DNA of 64,000 nt. Origin: Kurthia massiliensis. Lineage in GTDB: Bacteria; Bacillota; Bacilli; Bacillales_A; Planococcaceae. This document shows, piece after piece, positions 21,973-34,051 of the stretch. Location: NCBI RefSeq assembly GCF_000285555.1, contig NZ_HE611002.1, positions 1 to 64,000 on the forward strand, written 5' to 3'. Within the stretch, counting starts at the first letter, position 1, and the number at the start of each line of letters is the position of its first letter. Both the position numbers and the translations under genes were made by a program. The notes below the pieces were generated by a model. The model did not search any database, was not told the DNA's origin, and saw only the letters and a program-made list of their open reading frames with translations.

Positions 21973-22595
21973 TAACCAAGCACCTCCTCAATTTTAGCTA
22001 CAGCGTCTTTAGTGATAACAACTTTGTTTGCAGATACTAGATCTAAAATGTTGATACCTTCAACTGTTAGAACAGTTACGCCAGGGATGTTACGAGCAGA
22101 TAATGCTACGTTTTCATTCACATCAGCAGTAACGATAAGTGATTTAGATTCTACTGATAAATCAGCAAGAACTTTCACGAAATCTTTAGTTTTTGGTGCA
22201 TTAAGAGTTAATGCATCAACTACTACGAAGTTTGTTTCAGCAACTTTAGTTGAAAGAGCTGATTTAAGTGCTAAGCGACGAACTTTTTTAGGAAGTTTGT
22301 ATGCATAGCTACGTGGAGTTGGACCGAATACGATACCACCGCCACGCCATTGTGGAGAGCGAATAGAACCTTGACGGGCACGGCCAGTACCTTTTTGACG
22401 CCATGGTTTACGACCACCACCAGAAACTTCTGAGCGACCTTTAGTTTTGTGTGTACCTTGACGTAAAGAAGCACGTTGTGCAACGATTGCGTCGAATAGT
22501 ACAGATTCGTTTGGTTCGATTCCGAAGATAGCATCGTTTAATTCGATTTCACCTACAGAAGAACCTGTTTGACTAAGTACGTTTACTTTTGTCAT
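21972..22595 (-). CDS. rplD: 50S ribosomal protein L4
   Basis: A 207-residue L4 with the tunnel loop [20 protein letters not shown]. In E. coli L4 represses the S10 operon; Gram-positive S10 operons may differ. Confidence 0.97.
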   Translation of the reverse strand: MTKVNVLSQTGSSVGEIELNDAIFGIEPNESVLFDAIVAQRASLRQGTHKTKGRSEVSGGGRKPWRQKGTGRARQGSIRSPQWRGGGIVFGPTPRSYAYKLPKKVRRLALKSALSTKVAETNFVVVDALTLNAPKTKDFVKVLADLSVESKSLIVTADVNENVALSARNIPGVTVLTVEGINILDLVSANKVVITKDAVAKIEEVLG

Positions 22596-22621
22596 TCCTG
22601 TTTCCTCCTTTCTTCGGAAAA

Positions 22622-23251
22622 TTAGTTAGCTTTAATAGCAGATTTAACTGTTACTAATGCTTTTTTAGAACCAGGAACATTACCTTTTACTAGTAATAAG
22701 TTGCGTTCTGCATCAACTTTTACGATTTCTAAGTTTTGGATAGTTACAACGTTGCCACCCATTTGACCAGGTAAATTCTTTTGTTTGAATACGCGGTTTG
22801 GAGCAACTGGACCCATTGAACCAGGGCGACGGTGGTAACGAGAACCGTGGGCCATAGGACCACGTGATTGACCGTGGCGTTTAATAACACCTTGGAAACC
22901 TTTACCTTTAGTAACACCTGTTACATCTACTACATCGCCTTCTGCGAAAATTTCAACTTTGACTTCTTGACCAATCTCGTAATCAGCTAAGTCAGCATCG
23001 CGAATTTCGCGAATGAAGCGCTTAGGAGCAGTGTTAGCTTTAGCTACGTGTCCTTTTTCTGGTTTGTTAGATAATTTTTCACGTTTATCTTCGAAACCGA
23101 TTTGGATAGCTTCGTAACCGTCTGTATCAACTGTTTTCTTTTGAAGAACTACGTTTGGAGTAGCTTCGATTACAGTTACAGGGATTAAATCACCGTTCTC
23201 AGCAAAGACTTGCGTCATACCGATTTTTCTACCTAAGATTCCTTTGGTCAT
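22622..23251 (-). CDS. rplC: 50S ribosomal protein L3
   Basis: A 209-residue L3, [20 protein letters not shown], with the extended loop [20 protein letters not shown] near the peptidyl transferase centre. Confidence 0.97.
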   Translation of the reverse strand: MTKGILGRKIGMTQVFAENGDLIPVTVIEATPNVVLQKKTVDTDGYEAIQIGFEDKREKLSNKPEKGHVAKANTAPKRFIREIRDADLADYEIGQEVKVEIFAEGDVVDVTGVTKGKGFQGVIKRHGQSRGPMAHGSRYHRRPGSMGPVAPNRVFKQKNLPGQMGGNVVTIQNLEIVKVDAERNLLLVKGNVPGSKKALVTVKSAIKAN

Positions 23252-23306
23252 GTGTCACACCTCCTGAGGATATTTAAAAATTAATTTTTTTGTATTTTAC
23301 CATGCA

Positions 23307-23744
<438 letters not shown>

Positions 23745-23773
23745 ATTATACATAATATAAATCTTAGACGCAA
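23745..23773 (-). promoter_or_regulatory. S10 operon proximal promoter
   Basis: Minus strand TTGCGT (23768-23773), 17-bp spacer, perfect TATAAT (23745-23750). Confidence 0.65.
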
Positions 23774-23860
23774 CAACTTTCTTTAAAAAAATTTATTTGC
23801 GCTATTCTAAGTGTCTCTTTTCTTAAATATAAATTTACGTCTGCTTTTTTAACGTTTCCT

Positions 23861-23889
23861 AGTATATAAAAATTTGGCGCAGATATCAA
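23861..23889 (-). promoter_or_regulatory. S10 operon distal promoter
   Basis: Minus strand TTGATA (23884-23889), 17-bp spacer, TATACT (23861-23866). It lies just beyond the terminator of the antiporter gene, 116 bp upstream of the proximal promoter. Confidence 0.55.
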
Positions 23890-23902
23890 CCCATTACCCT
23901 CC

Positions 23903-23955
23903 AAAAAAAGAAAAGCCATTTTTCTGTCAACTTATGTACAGAAAACGGCTTTTCT
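23903..23955 (-). terminator. Intrinsic terminator of the antiporter gene
   Basis: Stem AGAAAAGCC / GGCTTTTCT with inner TTTCTGT / ACAGAAA (23909-23955), followed by a T run on the minus strand. Confidence 0.8.
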
Positions 23956-23972
23956 TCTATAGAAATATAAAA

Positions 23973-25304
23973 TTAAGAGAAGAACATGATTGCTAACCAT
24001 CCTGAAACGAGCAATGGAATGTTGAAAATCAACAATGTAGGAATACATGTATCTCGAATATGGTCGTGTTGACCGTCGACGTTTAAACCAGCAGTTGGTC
24101 CAAGCGTTGAATCTGACGCTGGTGAACCAGCATCGCCTAATGCACCGGCTGTACCGATCAAGGCAATAATTGCTGCGGCACTTAATCCGAAGCTTTCTGC
24201 AATTGGCACGAAAATCGACGCGATAATCGGAATCGTCGCAAATGATGAACCGATTCCCATATCAATAAAGAAACCAATCAATAACATAATAAGAACGGCA
24301 AGTGCTTTATTGTCACCGAGTATCGTTTTAGCAGTAGCAACTAAACCTTCAACATCACCTGTTGCAGTTACGACTGCAGCAAAACCACTTGATGCAATCA
24401 TGACCATACCGATAAATGCCATTAAGCGCATTCCATCTGTCAATACGCTATCTGCTTCTTTCCATTTAATCGCACCTGTAATGTATAAAATGAATACACC
24501 TGTTAATGCCCCTAAAAACATTTGTCCTGATGCGAGTGGCACGATTGCTGGAATTTGAATGATGACCGTTGTAATAAGCGCAATAATCGTTGCGATAATA
24601 TTTTTCTTATTTACTTGTACAATTAATTCACTTTCGACATTGATGTCTTCATATTGACGTGGTTTACGGAATACGAAAAATGCGATCACTAAACCGAATA
24701 CCATACCGATTGCTGGAATGAGCATTGGACCGTAAACGTCGTGACGTGTAATCTCAAGTCCTGCAGCCGAAATGTTGTCGGCCACAATGCCTTGATATAC
24801 AAGTCCGAACCCGAACGGCAAACTCATATACGGTGTAATCAAACCGAACGCTAAAATACAAGCAATCAAACGACGGTCGATTTGTAGCATATTTAAAATT
24901 TTAATGATTGGTGGAATTAATAATGGAATAAACGCAATGTGAATTGGAATAATGTTTTGTGATGAAATGGCCATCAACAATAGGACGATGAAGATCAACG
25001 CCTTCATTAAACCAGACTTTTGCGAATCCCCTTTTCGTTTCACGAGCTTTAAAATCGAGGCGACGAGTAATTCTGAAATTCCCGTTTTTGAAATAGCGAC
25101 TGCTAAACCACCGAGCATTGCGTAACTTAACGCAACTTCAGCGCCATCTCCAAGGCCACCGATAAACGCTTCTAATGTATCACTTAATGACATCCCTGCA
25201 ATTAAGCCACCTACAATTGCACCAATTGCTAATGAAAATACAACGTTAATGCGTAGGACACTTAATACAAGCATGACGATTACGGCTACAACTACTGCAT
25301 TCAT
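23973..25304 (-). CDS. Na+/H+ antiporter-family transporter (YuiF-like)
   Basis: A 443-residue polytopic membrane protein with about twelve hydrophobic segments. GTAGALGDAGSPASDSTLGP near the C-terminus and repeated Gly-rich helices place it in the NhaC-like / Na_H_antiport_2 group, like B. subtilis YuiF. The family is annotated as Na+/H+ antiporters, but some relatives carry amino acids, so the substrate is open. It sits between tuf and rpsJ, where B. subtilis has ybaC, and has its own strong promoter and terminator. Confidence 0.75.
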   Translation of the reverse strand: MNAVVVAVIVMLVLSVLRINVVFSLAIGAIVGGLIAGMSLSDTLEAFIGGLGDGAEVALSYAMLGGLAVAISKTGISELLVASILKLVKRKGDSQKSGLMKALIFIVLLLMAISSQNIIPIHIAFIPLLIPPIIKILNMLQIDRRLIACILAFGLITPYMSLPFGFGLVYQGIVADNISAAGLEITRHDVYGPMLIPAIGMVFGLVIAFFVFRKPRQYEDINVESELIVQVNKKNIIATIIALITTVIIQIPAIVPLASGQMFLGALTGVFILYITGAIKWKEADSVLTDGMRLMAFIGMVMIASSGFAAVVTATGDVEGLVATAKTILGDNKALAVLIMLLIGFFIDMGIGSSFATIPIIASIFVPIAESFGLSAAAIIALIGTAGALGDAGSPASDSTLGPTAGLNVDGQHDHIRDTCIPTLLIFNIPLLVSGWLAIMFFS

Positions 25305-25346
25305 CTATGTCACCTGCTTTCTTTAGTATAGTAGATAACAAAAGCA

Positions 25347-25375
25347 ATTATAAGTTTTGTACAAAGTGAAGTCAA
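25347..25375 (-). promoter_or_regulatory. Promoter of the antiporter gene
   Basis: Minus strand TTGACT (25370-25375), 17-bp spacer, perfect TATAAT (25347-25352). Confidence 0.75.
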
Positions 25376-25393
25376 TTTAAGTTTTAGAAATTA

Positions 25394-25430
25394 AAAAAAC
25401 AGGTTACTCGAATGAACGAGTAACCTGTTT
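25394..25430 (-). terminator. Intrinsic terminator of tuf
   Basis: Perfect stem AAACAGGTTACTCG / CGAGTAACCTGTTT with loop AATGAA, then a T run on the minus strand. Confidence 0.9.
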
Positions 25431-25470
25431 ATGAAAGTTAATTAAAAATTTCTACGAGAGAAAGTTAAAA

Positions 25471-26661
25471 TTAAGCTTTTTCGATGTTAGAAACAACACC
25501 TGAACCAACTGTACGGCCGCCTTCACGGATTGAGAAACGAGTACCGTCTTCAATAGCGATTGGGTGGATAAGTTCGATGTTCATTTTAGTGTTATCGCCA
25601 GGCATTACCATTTCAGTACCTTCTGGTAAAGTGATTACACCAGTTACGTCAGTAGTACGGAAGTAGAATTGTGGACGGTAGTTAGAGAAGAATGGAGTAT
25701 GACGTCCACCTTCTTCTTTAGATAACACGTAAACTTCAGCAGTGAATTTAGTGTGAGGTGTGATTGAACCTGGTTTAGCTAATACTTGACCACGTTGAAT
25801 ATCTTCACGAGCAACACCACGTAATAAAGCACCGATGTTATCGCCAGCTTCAGCGTAATCTAATAATTTACGGAACATTTCTACACCAGTTACAGTAGTT
25901 TCAGCAGTTTCTTCAGCGATACCTACGATTTCAACTACATCACCGACTTTAACTTGACCACGTTCAACACGGCCAGTTGCTACTGTACCACGACCTGTGA
26001 TAGAGAATACATCCTCTACAGGCATCATGAATGGTTTGTCAGTTTGGCGTTCTGGAGTTGGGATGTATTCGTCAACAGCGTTCATTAATTCAACGATAGC
26101 ATCTTCCCATTTTTCTTCGCCTTCTAAAGCTTTAAGAGCAGAACCTTTGATAACTGGTAGGTCATCGCCAGGGAAGCCGTATTCAGATAATAAGTCACGA
26201 ACTTCCATTTCTACTAATTCAAGTAATTCTTCGTCGTCTACCATATCGCATTTGTTTAAGAATACTACGATGTAAGGTACACCTACGTTACGAGATAAAA
26301 GGATGTGTTCACGAGTTTGAGGCATTGGACCATCAGCAGCAGATACTACTAAGATCGCGCCGTCCATTTGTGCAGCACCAGTGATCATGTTTTTAACGTA
26401 ATCGGCGTGTCCTGGGCAGTCAACGTGAGCGTAGTGACGAGTGTCAGTTTCATATTCGATGTGAGAAGTGTTGATAGTGATACCGCGTTCTTTTTCTTCT
26501 GGAGCGTTATCGATATCAGCGTATGTTTTAGCTTCACCGCCTTGTTTTTTAGCAAGAACTGTAGCGATTGCAGCTGTTAAAGTTGTTTTACCATGGTCAA
26601 CGTGTCCGATTGTACCAATGTTAGCATGCGTTTTAGAACGGTCGAATTTTTCTTTAGCCAT
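25471..26661 (-). CDS. tuf: Elongation factor Tu
   Basis: A 396-residue EF-Tu, full length. GTPase motifs are GHVDHGKT (19-26), DCPGHADY (81-88) and NKCD (136-139), followed by the two beta-barrel domains that hold aminoacyl-tRNA. It follows fusA and has its own promoter in the gap. Confidence 0.98.
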   Translation of the reverse strand: MAKEKFDRSKTHANIGTIGHVDHGKTTLTAAIATVLAKKQGGEAKTYADIDNAPEEKERGITINTSHIEYETDTRHYAHVDCPGHADYVKNMITGAAQMDGAILVVSAADGPMPQTREHILLSRNVGVPYIVVFLNKCDMVDDEELLELVEMEVRDLLSEYGFPGDDLPVIKGSALKALEGEEKWEDAIVELMNAVDEYIPTPERQTDKPFMMPVEDVFSITGRGTVATGRVERGQVKVGDVVEIVGIAEETAETTVTGVEMFRKLLDYAEAGDNIGALLRGVAREDIQRGQVLAKPGSITPHTKFTAEVYVLSKEEGGRHTPFFSNYRPQFYFRTTDVTGVITLPEGTEMVMPGDNTKMNIELIHPIAIEDGTRFSIREGGRTVGSGVVSNIEKA

Positions 26662-26724
26662 TTTAAATGTGCCTCCTAGGGTTTAAAAAGTTTATTGTTT
26701 TAAGATTTATAGATATGCTCTTTA

Positions 26725-26745
26725 GCAAAACGGGCCCTGTTTTGC
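26725..26745 (-). repeat. Hairpin in the tuf leader
   Basis: Inverted repeat GCAAAAC / GTTTTGC with a GC-rich loop, about 25 bases after the proposed tuf transcription start. No T run follows. Confidence 0.45.
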
Positions 26746-26769
26746 CGCCAAGACATAGCTTACATGTTA

Positions 26770-26798
26770 TTTATACTTGAATACAAAGGAAATTTCAA
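26770..26798 (-). promoter_or_regulatory. Promoter of tuf
   Basis: Minus strand TTGAAA (26793-26798), 17-bp spacer, TATAAA (26770-26775), in the fusA-tuf gap. Confidence 0.65.
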
Positions 26799-26811
26799 TT
26801 AAAAATTGCTA

Positions 26812-28890
26812 TTAACCTTTGTGTTTTTTAATGATTTCTTCTGAAACTGATTTTGGAACTTCTTCATAGTGGTCAAATACCATTGAGAATGTACCGCGAC
26901 CTTGAGTTGAAGAACGTAAAGTCGTAGCGTAACCAAACATTTCAGCAAGTGGAACCATTGCACGAACAACTTGAGCGTTACCGCGAGCTTCCATACCTTC
27001 TACACGACCACGGCGTGCAGTGATGTTACCCATGATATCACCAAGATATTCTTCTGGCATTACAACTTCTACTTTCATAACTGGTTCTAAAAGAACTGGG
27101 TCACAAGCAGTAGCTGCTTTTTTAACTGCTAAAGATGCAGCAACTTTGAATGCCATTTCATTTGAATCGACATCGTGGTAAGAACCATCGACTAAACGAG
27201 CTTTAACGTCGATTAGAGGGAAACCTGCTAATACACCGTTAGCTAATGCGTCTTTAAGACCTGCTTCTACAGCTGGAATGTATTCACGAGGAACTACACC
27301 ACCAACGATAGCGTTTTCGAATTCAAAACCTTTACCTTCTTCGTTTGGTGAGAATTCGATGTGAACGTCACCATATTGACCACGACCACCAGATTGGCGA
27401 GCGAATTTACCTTGAACTTTAGCCGCTGTGCGGAAAGTTTCACGGTAAGATACTTGAGGAGCACCTACGTTCGCGTCAACGTTGAATTCACGTTTCATAC
27501 GGTCTACAAGGATATCAAGGTGTAGTTCACCCATACCAGAGATAATAGTTTCACCAGTTTCTACGTCAGTGTGAGCGCGGAAAGTTGGATCTTCTTCTTG
27601 TAATTTTTGTAGGGCTTGACCCATTTTATCTTGGTCAGCTTTTGATTTAGGCTCAACAGATAAAGAAATAACTGGTTCTGGGAATTCCATTGATTCAAGG
27701 ATAACTAAGCTATCTTCTGCACATAGAGTATCCCCAGTAGTTGTAGCTTTAAGACCTACTGCAGCAGCGATGTCACCAGCGTAAACTTCAGTGATTTCTT
27801 GACGGCTGTTAGCGTGCATTTGTAGGATACGACCTACACGTTCACGTTTGCCTTTAGAAGAGTTTTGTACGTAAGAACCAGATTGAAGAACACCTGAGTA
27901 CACGCGGAAGAAAGTTAATTTACCAACATAAGGGTCAGTCATAACTTTGAACGCTAGTGCTGAGAATGGTTCGTCATCAGAAGAGTGACGTACGATTTCT
28001 TCTTCTCCATCGATAGATGTACCTTTAATAGATTCAACATCAGTTGGAGCTGGTAGGTAGTCAACTACTGCGTCAAGCATTAATTGAACACCTTTGTTTT
28101 TGAATGCAGTACCACATACTACAGGGTAGAATTCTACTGATAATGTAGCTTTACGGATAGCAGCTTTTAATTCTTCTTTAGTGATTTCTTCACCAGAGAA
28201 GTATTTTTCCATTAGATCTTCATCTAATTCAGCAACTGCTTCGATAAGTTTTTCGCGGTATTCATTTGCTTGTTCTTTGTATTCTTCAGGAATTTCTTTA
28301 ACTTCAGCGTGAGAACCGTCATCGCCTTCTTTGTAGAAAGTAGCGTTCATTTCTACTAAGTCGATGATAGCGTGGAACTCATCTTCAGCACCGATTGGTA
28401 ATTGAATTGGATGAGCATTTGCTTCTAAACGTTCATGTAAAGTTCCTACAGAGTATAAGAAGTTTGCACCGATTTTATCCATTTTGTTAATGAATACGAT
28501 ACGTGGTACGCCGTAAGTTGTAGCTTGACGCCATACTGTTTCAGTTTGTGGTTCTACACCTGATTGAGCATCAAGTACAGTTACCGCACCATCAAGTACA
28601 CGAAGAGAACGTTCAACTTCAACTGTGAAGTCTACGTGTCCTGGTGTATCGATAATGTTTACACGGTGGCCTTTCCATTGGGCTGTTGTCGCAGCAGAAG
28701 TGATAGTGATACCACGTTCTTGCTCTTGCTCCATCCAGTCCATTTGAGAAGCGCCTTCATGAGTTTCACCGATTTTGTGAATCTTACCAGTGTAATAAAG
28801 GATACGCTCAGTTGTTGTTGTTTTACCAGCATCAATGTGAGCCATGATTCCGATATTACGAGTGTTCTCAAGTGAGAATTCTCTAGTCAT
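26812..28890 (-). CDS. fusA: Elongation factor G
   Basis: A 692-residue EF-G. G1 is [10 protein letters not shown], then DTPGHVDF and NKMDK. Domains II to V follow in normal length ([19 protein letters not shown] lies in domain IV). It drives translocation. It is third in the rpsL-rpsG-fusA transcript, 45 bases after rpsG. Confidence 0.98.
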   Translation of the reverse strand: MTREFSLENTRNIGIMAHIDAGKTTTTERILYYTGKIHKIGETHEGASQMDWMEQEQERGITITSAATTAQWKGHRVNIIDTPGHVDFTVEVERSLRVLDGAVTVLDAQSGVEPQTETVWRQATTYGVPRIVFINKMDKIGANFLYSVGTLHERLEANAHPIQLPIGAEDEFHAIIDLVEMNATFYKEGDDGSHAEVKEIPEEYKEQANEYREKLIEAVAELDEDLMEKYFSGEEITKEELKAAIRKATLSVEFYPVVCGTAFKNKGVQLMLDAVVDYLPAPTDVESIKGTSIDGEEEIVRHSSDDEPFSALAFKVMTDPYVGKLTFFRVYSGVLQSGSYVQNSSKGKRERVGRILQMHANSRQEITEVYAGDIAAAVGLKATTTGDTLCAEDSLVILESMEFPEPVISLSVEPKSKADQDKMGQALQKLQEEDPTFRAHTDVETGETIISGMGELHLDILVDRMKREFNVDANVGAPQVSYRETFRTAAKVQGKFARQSGGRGQYGDVHIEFSPNEEGKGFEFENAIVGGVVPREYIPAVEAGLKDALANGVLAGFPLIDVKARLVDGSYHDVDSNEMAFKVAASLAVKKAATACDPVLLEPVMKVEVVMPEEYLGDIMGNITARRGRVEGMEARGNAQVVRAMVPLAEMFGYATTLRSSTQGRGTFSMVFDHYEEVPKSVSEEIIKKHKG

Positions 28891-28935
28891 GCGGAATTTC
28901 TCCTTCCATAATGGATATTTTGTATAATGTAAATT

Positions 28936-29427
<492 letters not shown>

Positions 29428-29446
29428 TTAAATACTTATGTTTAAA

Positions 29447-29866
29447 TTATTTTTTTTCTTTAGGTTTTTTAGCACCGTATAATGAACGTGATTGCATACG
29501 ACCTTGTACAGCAGCTGTATCAAGAGCACCACGTACAACGTGATAACGTACACCCGGTAAATCTTTTACACGACCGCCACGAATAAGAACAACACTGTGT
29601 TCTTGTAAGTTATGGCCTTCACCAGGGATATAAGCGTTAACTTCGATTTGGTTAGTTAAACGTACACGAGCGTATTTACGTAACGCTGAGTTCGGTTTTT
29701 TAGGTGTCATTGTACCAACACGAGTACAAACACCACGTTTTTGTGGTGAGTTCACGTTAGTTAAGCTTTTTGCAAAGCTGTTATAGCCTTTGTTTAAAGC
29801 TGGTGAATTAGATTTCTTACTTTTGGATTGACGAGGCTTACGTACTAATTGGTTAATTGTAGGCAT
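29447..29866 (-). CDS. rpsL: 30S ribosomal protein S12
   Basis: A 139-residue S12 with [20 protein letters not shown] and the decoding loop containing Lys in TPKKPNS, plus [14 protein letters not shown] see no change at the lysines linked to streptomycin resistance. Confidence 0.97.
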   Translation of the reverse strand: MPTINQLVRKPRQSKSKKSNSPALNKGYNSFAKSLTNVNSPQKRGVCTRVGTMTPKKPNSALRKYARVRLTNQIEVNAYIPGEGHNLQEHSVVLIRGGRVKDLPGVRYHVVRGALDTAAVQGRMQSRSLYGAKKPKEKK

Positions 29867-30243
29867 CGATATGTCCTCCTCTCATTGCTTTCTTTAAATC
29901 CACACATCCAGGTGGTTCATTTTTAGTTAAAAACAAAAGCCTTTACGTGATCAGCGTAAAAACTACGGATGCAGTACTTCAAGTTATGGTGGCGTTTCAC
30001 TAAAACGTCATCATCTCTACCAAGAGTCTGCCTGGTTCTTCAATGCAACGGGAATACCAAAATTTGTGCCGTCGCACCGCATGCGTGGTTTATTCGCCTG
30101 TTGCATATTAGAGCAACAACGATCCGTTCCACAACCAGCCATGCTTGTCGTAACTGTCTGTTTATTAACAAACTATTGTTTTATTCTTTTCTCTTAGACG
30201 AAACGTCCGTGAAATGATAGACAATGAACTATCAACCTAAAAT
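29867..30243 (-). ncRNA. Long leader of the rpsL-rpsG-fusA transcript (no gene)
   Basis: A 377-base gene-free stretch between the str promoter and rpsL. The small L7Ae-like gene found here in B. subtilis and relatives is absent, and I see no remnant of it. The minus-strand RNA holds several short hairpins: GATAG / CTATC (30213-30230), GTTGC / GCAAC (30100-30117) and TTTACG / CGTAAA (29942-29960). I see no intrinsic terminator. A ribosomal-protein autoregulatory leader is possible. Confidence 0.45.
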
Positions 30244-30272
30244 ATATTATCACCCAATAGATGATATGTCAA
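30244..30272 (-). promoter_or_regulatory. Promoter of rpsL-rpsG-fusA
   Basis: Minus strand perfect TTGACA (30267-30272), 17-bp spacer, TAATAT (30244-30249). The -35 abuts the T run of the rpoC terminator. Confidence 0.7.
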
Positions 30273-30306
30273 TAAAAAAATCCTAGCGAAAATTCGCTAG
30301 GATTTT
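30273..30306 (-). terminator. Intrinsic terminator of rpoB-rpoC
   Basis: Perfect stem ATCCTAGCGAA / TTCGCTAGGAT with a two-base centre, then seven T on the minus strand. Confidence 0.9.
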
Positions 30307-30317
30307 TAAGAAACAAA

Positions 30318-33300
30318 TTATTCAGCTGAAGGTGCTTCTTGAGTAGCTGCTGCTGGACCGGCAATTTCGATTTGACGGTAGCGTTGCATACCTGTACCTG
30401 CTGGGACAAGTTTACCTAAGATTACGTTTTCTTTCAGACCAAGTAATTCATCACGTTTACCTTTGATTGCTGCATCCGTTAACACACGAGTTGTTTCTTG
30501 GAATGAAGCCGCAGATAAGAATGATTCAGTTTCAAGAGAAGCTTTAGTAATACCAAGGATTACTGGGCGACATGTAGCTGGTGCTTTCGCGCCTTCTACA
30601 AGGATCTTACGGTTCGCTTCAGTGAATTGGTGGATATCTACTAATGAGCCTGGTAATAAGTCAGTGTCACCAGCTTCGATAATACGAACTTTACGTAACA
30701 TTTGACGTACCATAACCTCGATGTGTTTATCACCGATTTCTACACCTTGCATACGGTATACTTTTTGAACTTCTTTTAATAAGTACTCTTCTACAGTTGC
30801 AACGTCAGTAACTTTGATTAATTGTTTTGGATCAATTGAACCTTCAGTTAAAGTTTGACCATGAGTAACTTCATCGCCTTCTTGAACTTTTAGACGTGCA
30901 TTGTATGGAGCTGTATATTTACGAGATTCGATTGGGCTTTGGATTGTAATTTCTTTTAAGCCTTCGCGAATTTCTTCGATCTCAACAACTGTACCTGAGA
31001 TTTCAGTGATCAGTGCTTGACCTTTAGGGTTACGAGACTCGAAGATCTCTTGGATACGAGGTAAACCTTGTGTAATATCGGCACCGGCTACCCCACCAGT
31101 ATGGAACGTACGCATTGTTAACTGAGTACCTGGTTCACCGATAGATTGGGCAGCGATGATACCTACTGCTTCACCCACTTCTACTTCGTCACCAGTTGCT
31201 AAGTTCATACCGTAACATTTTTTACATACACCGTGTTTAGTGTTACATGTAAATGCTGAACGGATTGTTACTGATTCAATACCTGCTTCAGTAATTTTAC
31301 GAGCGATTTCAGCTGTGATTAATTCGTCGCGAGCTGCAATTACTTCGCCAGTAGCTGGGTTTGTAATTGTTTTCTTCACGTAACGACCTAATACACGTTC
31401 TTCAAGAGCTTCGATTAACTCGTTGCCTTCTTTAAGTGCTGTAATTTCAAGGCCTTTATCAGTACCACAATCGTCTTCACGAATGATAACGTCTTGAGCA
31501 ACGTCAACAAGACGACGAGTAAGGTAACCTGAATCGGCTGTTTTAAGTGCTGTATCGGCAAGACCTTTACGTGCACCGTGAGTAGAGATGAAGTACTCTA
31601 ATACCGTTAAACCTTCACGGAATGAAGATTTGATTGGTAATTCGATGATACGACCAGCTGGGTTGGCCATCAGACCACGCATACCAGCCAGCTGAGTGAA
31701 GTTAGATGCGTTACCACGGGCACCAGAGTCACTCATCATGAAGATTGGGTTGGTAGCTGGAAGAGATTTCATCAGTTTAGATTGGATAATGTCTTTCGCG
31801 TCACTCCAGAATGAGATAACACGATCGTAACGTTCGTCTTCAGTAATTAAACCGCGACGGAATTGTTTTTGAACTTTATCCACTTTAATTTGAGCTTCAG
31901 ATAAAATTTCTTGTTTATCTGGTAATACGATGATATCTGAGATACCGATTGAGATACCAGCTTTAGTAGAATATTTGAAGCCAAGGTTTTTAAGTTTATC
32001 AAGCATTTTAGAAGTTTCTGTGATGTGGTAGCGATCGAATACTTCTGCGATAACTTTACCAAGATATTTTTTAGTGAACGGACGTACAGGTTCTTGCTCT
32101 GCAAGTAGTTCTTTAATATTCGTATTTGTTGGTACGAAGTATTTATCTGGTGTACCTTCTTGTAAGTTTGCTGTTGTAGGTTCGTTAATGTAAGGGAAAT
32201 CAGGATATAAGATTTCATTGAAAATAACTTTACCAACAGAAGTTACAAGAAGTTGTTGTTTTTGTTCTTCAGTGAACGTGTCATTATTTAATGATGCTGC
32301 ACGAATCGCAATACGAGTGTGTAAGTGCACTTCGTTGTTTTCGTAAGCAACGTTTAATTCGTCAGGATCTGAGAAGACTGTACCTTCACCTGGAGCGCCT
32401 TCGCGTTCAAGAGTTAAGTAGTAGTTACCTAAGACCATATCTTGAGATGGTGTAACAACTGGTTTACCATCTTTAGGGTTCAGGATGTTTTGTGCTGCAA
32501 GCATTAATAAACGTGCTTCAGCTTGTGCTTCTGCAGAAAGTGGAACGTGGACGGCCATTTGGTCACCATCGAAATCGGCATTGTATGCAGTACATACTAA
32601 TGGGTGTAAGCGGATTGCTTTACCTTCGATAAGTGTAGGCTCGAACGCTTGGATACCAAGACGGTGAAGCGTTGGTGCACGGTTCAGTAATACTGGGTGC
32701 TCGCGCATGATGTCTTCTAAAACATCCCATACTTCTTCGTGTTGACGTTCGATTTTACGTTTAGCAGATTTAATGTTGTGTGCTAAACCACGTTCAACTA
32801 ATTCTTTCATTAAGAAAGGTTTGAATAGCTCGATTGCCATACCTTTTGGTAGACCACATTGGAACATTTTTAAAGATGGACCAACAACGATTACAGAACG
32901 ACCAGAGTAATCGACACGTTTACCAAGTAAGTTTTGACGGAAACGACCTTGTTTACCTTTTAACATATGAGAAAGAGATTTTAATGGACGGTTACCAGGA
33001 CCTGTAACAGGACGACCACGACGACCATTATCGATTAATGCATCAACTGCTTCTTGTAACATACGTTTTTCGTTTTGAACGATGATGCCAGGAGCACCAA
33101 GGTCTAATAAACGTTTTAAACGGTTGTTACGGTTGATAACACGACGGTATAAATCGTTTAAGTCAGATGTTGCGAAACGGCCACCATCTAGTTGTACCAT
33201 TGGACGTAATTCTGGAGGAATTACTGGTAGTACATCTAAGATCATCCATTCAGGACGGTTGCCTGAGTGGTGGAATGATTCAACAACTTCTAAACGTTTA

Positions 33301-33920
33301 ATCGCACGTGTACGGCGTTGGCCTTGTGCAGTTTTAAGTTCTTCTTTAAGTTCGATTGACTCGCGGTCTAAATCGATTTCTTTTAGAAGGTCTTTGATTG
33401 CTTCAGCACCCATTGATGCTTTGAATGTGTTACCGAATTTTTCACGGTATGCACGGTATTCTTTTTCAGAAAGCAGTTGTTTCTTTTCTAATGGTGTGTC
33501 ACCTGATTCGATAACAACATATGAAGCGAAGTAGATAACTTCTTCTAAAGCACGTGGAGACATATCTAAGATAAGACCCATGCGGCTTGGAATACCTTTG
33601 AAGTACCAAATGTGTGATACAGGAGCTGCTAATTCGATGTGACCCATACGTTCACGACGAACTTTTGCACGAGTTACCTCTACGCCACAACGGTCACAAA
33701 CTACGCCTTTATAGCGTACACGTTTGTATTTACCACAGTGACACTCCCAGTCTTTTGTTGGTCCGAAAATGCGTTCGCAGAATAGACCGTCTTTTTCTGG
33801 TTTTAATGTACGGTAGTTGATAGTTTCTGGTTTTTTAACCTCACCATATGACCATGAACGGATTTTATCTGGTGAAGCAAGACCAATTTTCATGTATTCA
33901 AAATTATTAACGTCTATCAA
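30318..33920 (-). CDS. rpoC: RNA polymerase subunit beta'
   Basis: A 1200-residue beta' subunit. The N-terminal zinc finger is [20 protein letters not shown], the active-site Mg-binding motif is [12 protein letters not shown] (around residue 450), and the second zinc site uses [11 protein letters not shown]. The bridge helix and trigger loop region ([16 protein letters not shown]) is intact. It follows rpoB after 131 bases. Confidence 0.98.
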   Translation of the reverse strand: MIDVNNFEYMKIGLASPDKIRSWSYGEVKKPETINYRTLKPEKDGLFCERIFGPTKDWECHCGKYKRVRYKGVVCDRCGVEVTRAKVRRERMGHIELAAPVSHIWYFKGIPSRMGLILDMSPRALEEVIYFASYVVIESGDTPLEKKQLLSEKEYRAYREKFGNTFKASMGAEAIKDLLKEIDLDRESIELKEELKTAQGQRRTRAIKRLEVVESFHHSGNRPEWMILDVLPVIPPELRPMVQLDGGRFATSDLNDLYRRVINRNNRLKRLLDLGAPGIIVQNEKRMLQEAVDALIDNGRRGRPVTGPGNRPLKSLSHMLKGKQGRFRQNLLGKRVDYSGRSVIVVGPSLKMFQCGLPKGMAIELFKPFLMKELVERGLAHNIKSAKRKIERQHEEVWDVLEDIMREHPVLLNRAPTLHRLGIQAFEPTLIEGKAIRLHPLVCTAYNADFDGDQMAVHVPLSAEAQAEARLLMLAAQNILNPKDGKPVVTPSQDMVLGNYYLTLEREGAPGEGTVFSDPDELNVAYENNEVHLHTRIAIRAASLNNDTFTEEQKQQLLVTSVGKVIFNEILYPDFPYINEPTTANLQEGTPDKYFVPTNTNIKELLAEQEPVRPFTKKYLGKVIAEVFDRYHITETSKMLDKLKNLGFKYSTKAGISIGISDIIVLPDKQEILSEAQIKVDKVQKQFRRGLITEDERYDRVISFWSDAKDIIQSKLMKSLPATNPIFMMSDSGARGNASNFTQLAGMRGLMANPAGRIIELPIKSSFREGLTVLEYFISTHGARKGLADTALKTADSGYLTRRLVDVAQDVIIREDDCGTDKGLEITALKEGNELIEALEERVLGRYVKKTITNPATGEVIAARDELITAEIARKITEAGIESVTIRSAFTCNTKHGVCKKCYGMNLATGDEVEVGEAVGIIAAQSIGEPGTQLTMRTFHTGGVAGADITQGLPRIQEIFESRNPKGQALITEISGTVVEIEEIREGLKEITIQSPIESRKYTAPYNARLKVQEGDEVTHGQTLTEGSIDPKQLIKVTDVATVEEYLLKEVQKVYRMQGVEIGDKHIEVMVRQMLRKVRIIEAGDTDLLPGSLVDIHQFTEANRKILVEGAKAPATCRPVILGITKASLETESFLSAASFQETTRVLTDAAIKGKRDELLGLKENVILGKLVPAGTGMQRYRQIEIAGPAAATQEAPSAE

Positions 33921-33994
33921 GGAGCCTACCTCCCTCTATTAATGAAGTCTTTTTGACTTATAAATTAGCTCGACGACTGATTAAATGTTATAAA

Positions 33995-34039
33995 ACGGGA
34001 ACGAGGACAAGCCCAAAAGAGGTCCTGTCCATGTCCCGT
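33995..34039 (-). repeat. Hairpin in the rpoB-rpoC gap
   Basis: CGGGA...TCCCG closes a stem continued by GGACA[A/G]G-type pairing (34004-34010 with 34023-34030), with A-rich loop. No T run follows on the minus strand, so read-through to rpoC is expected; an mRNA processing site is possible. Confidence 0.4.
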
Positions 34040-34051
34040 AAAGTTTAAATC

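Noticed and set aside
29969-30217. An 82-codon plus-strand frame in the rpsL leader
   Set aside because: It is on the opposite strand to the operon, has no clear ribosome site and no recognisable protein features.
31847-32236. A 129-codon minus-strand frame
   Set aside because: It is an out-of-frame reading within rpoC.
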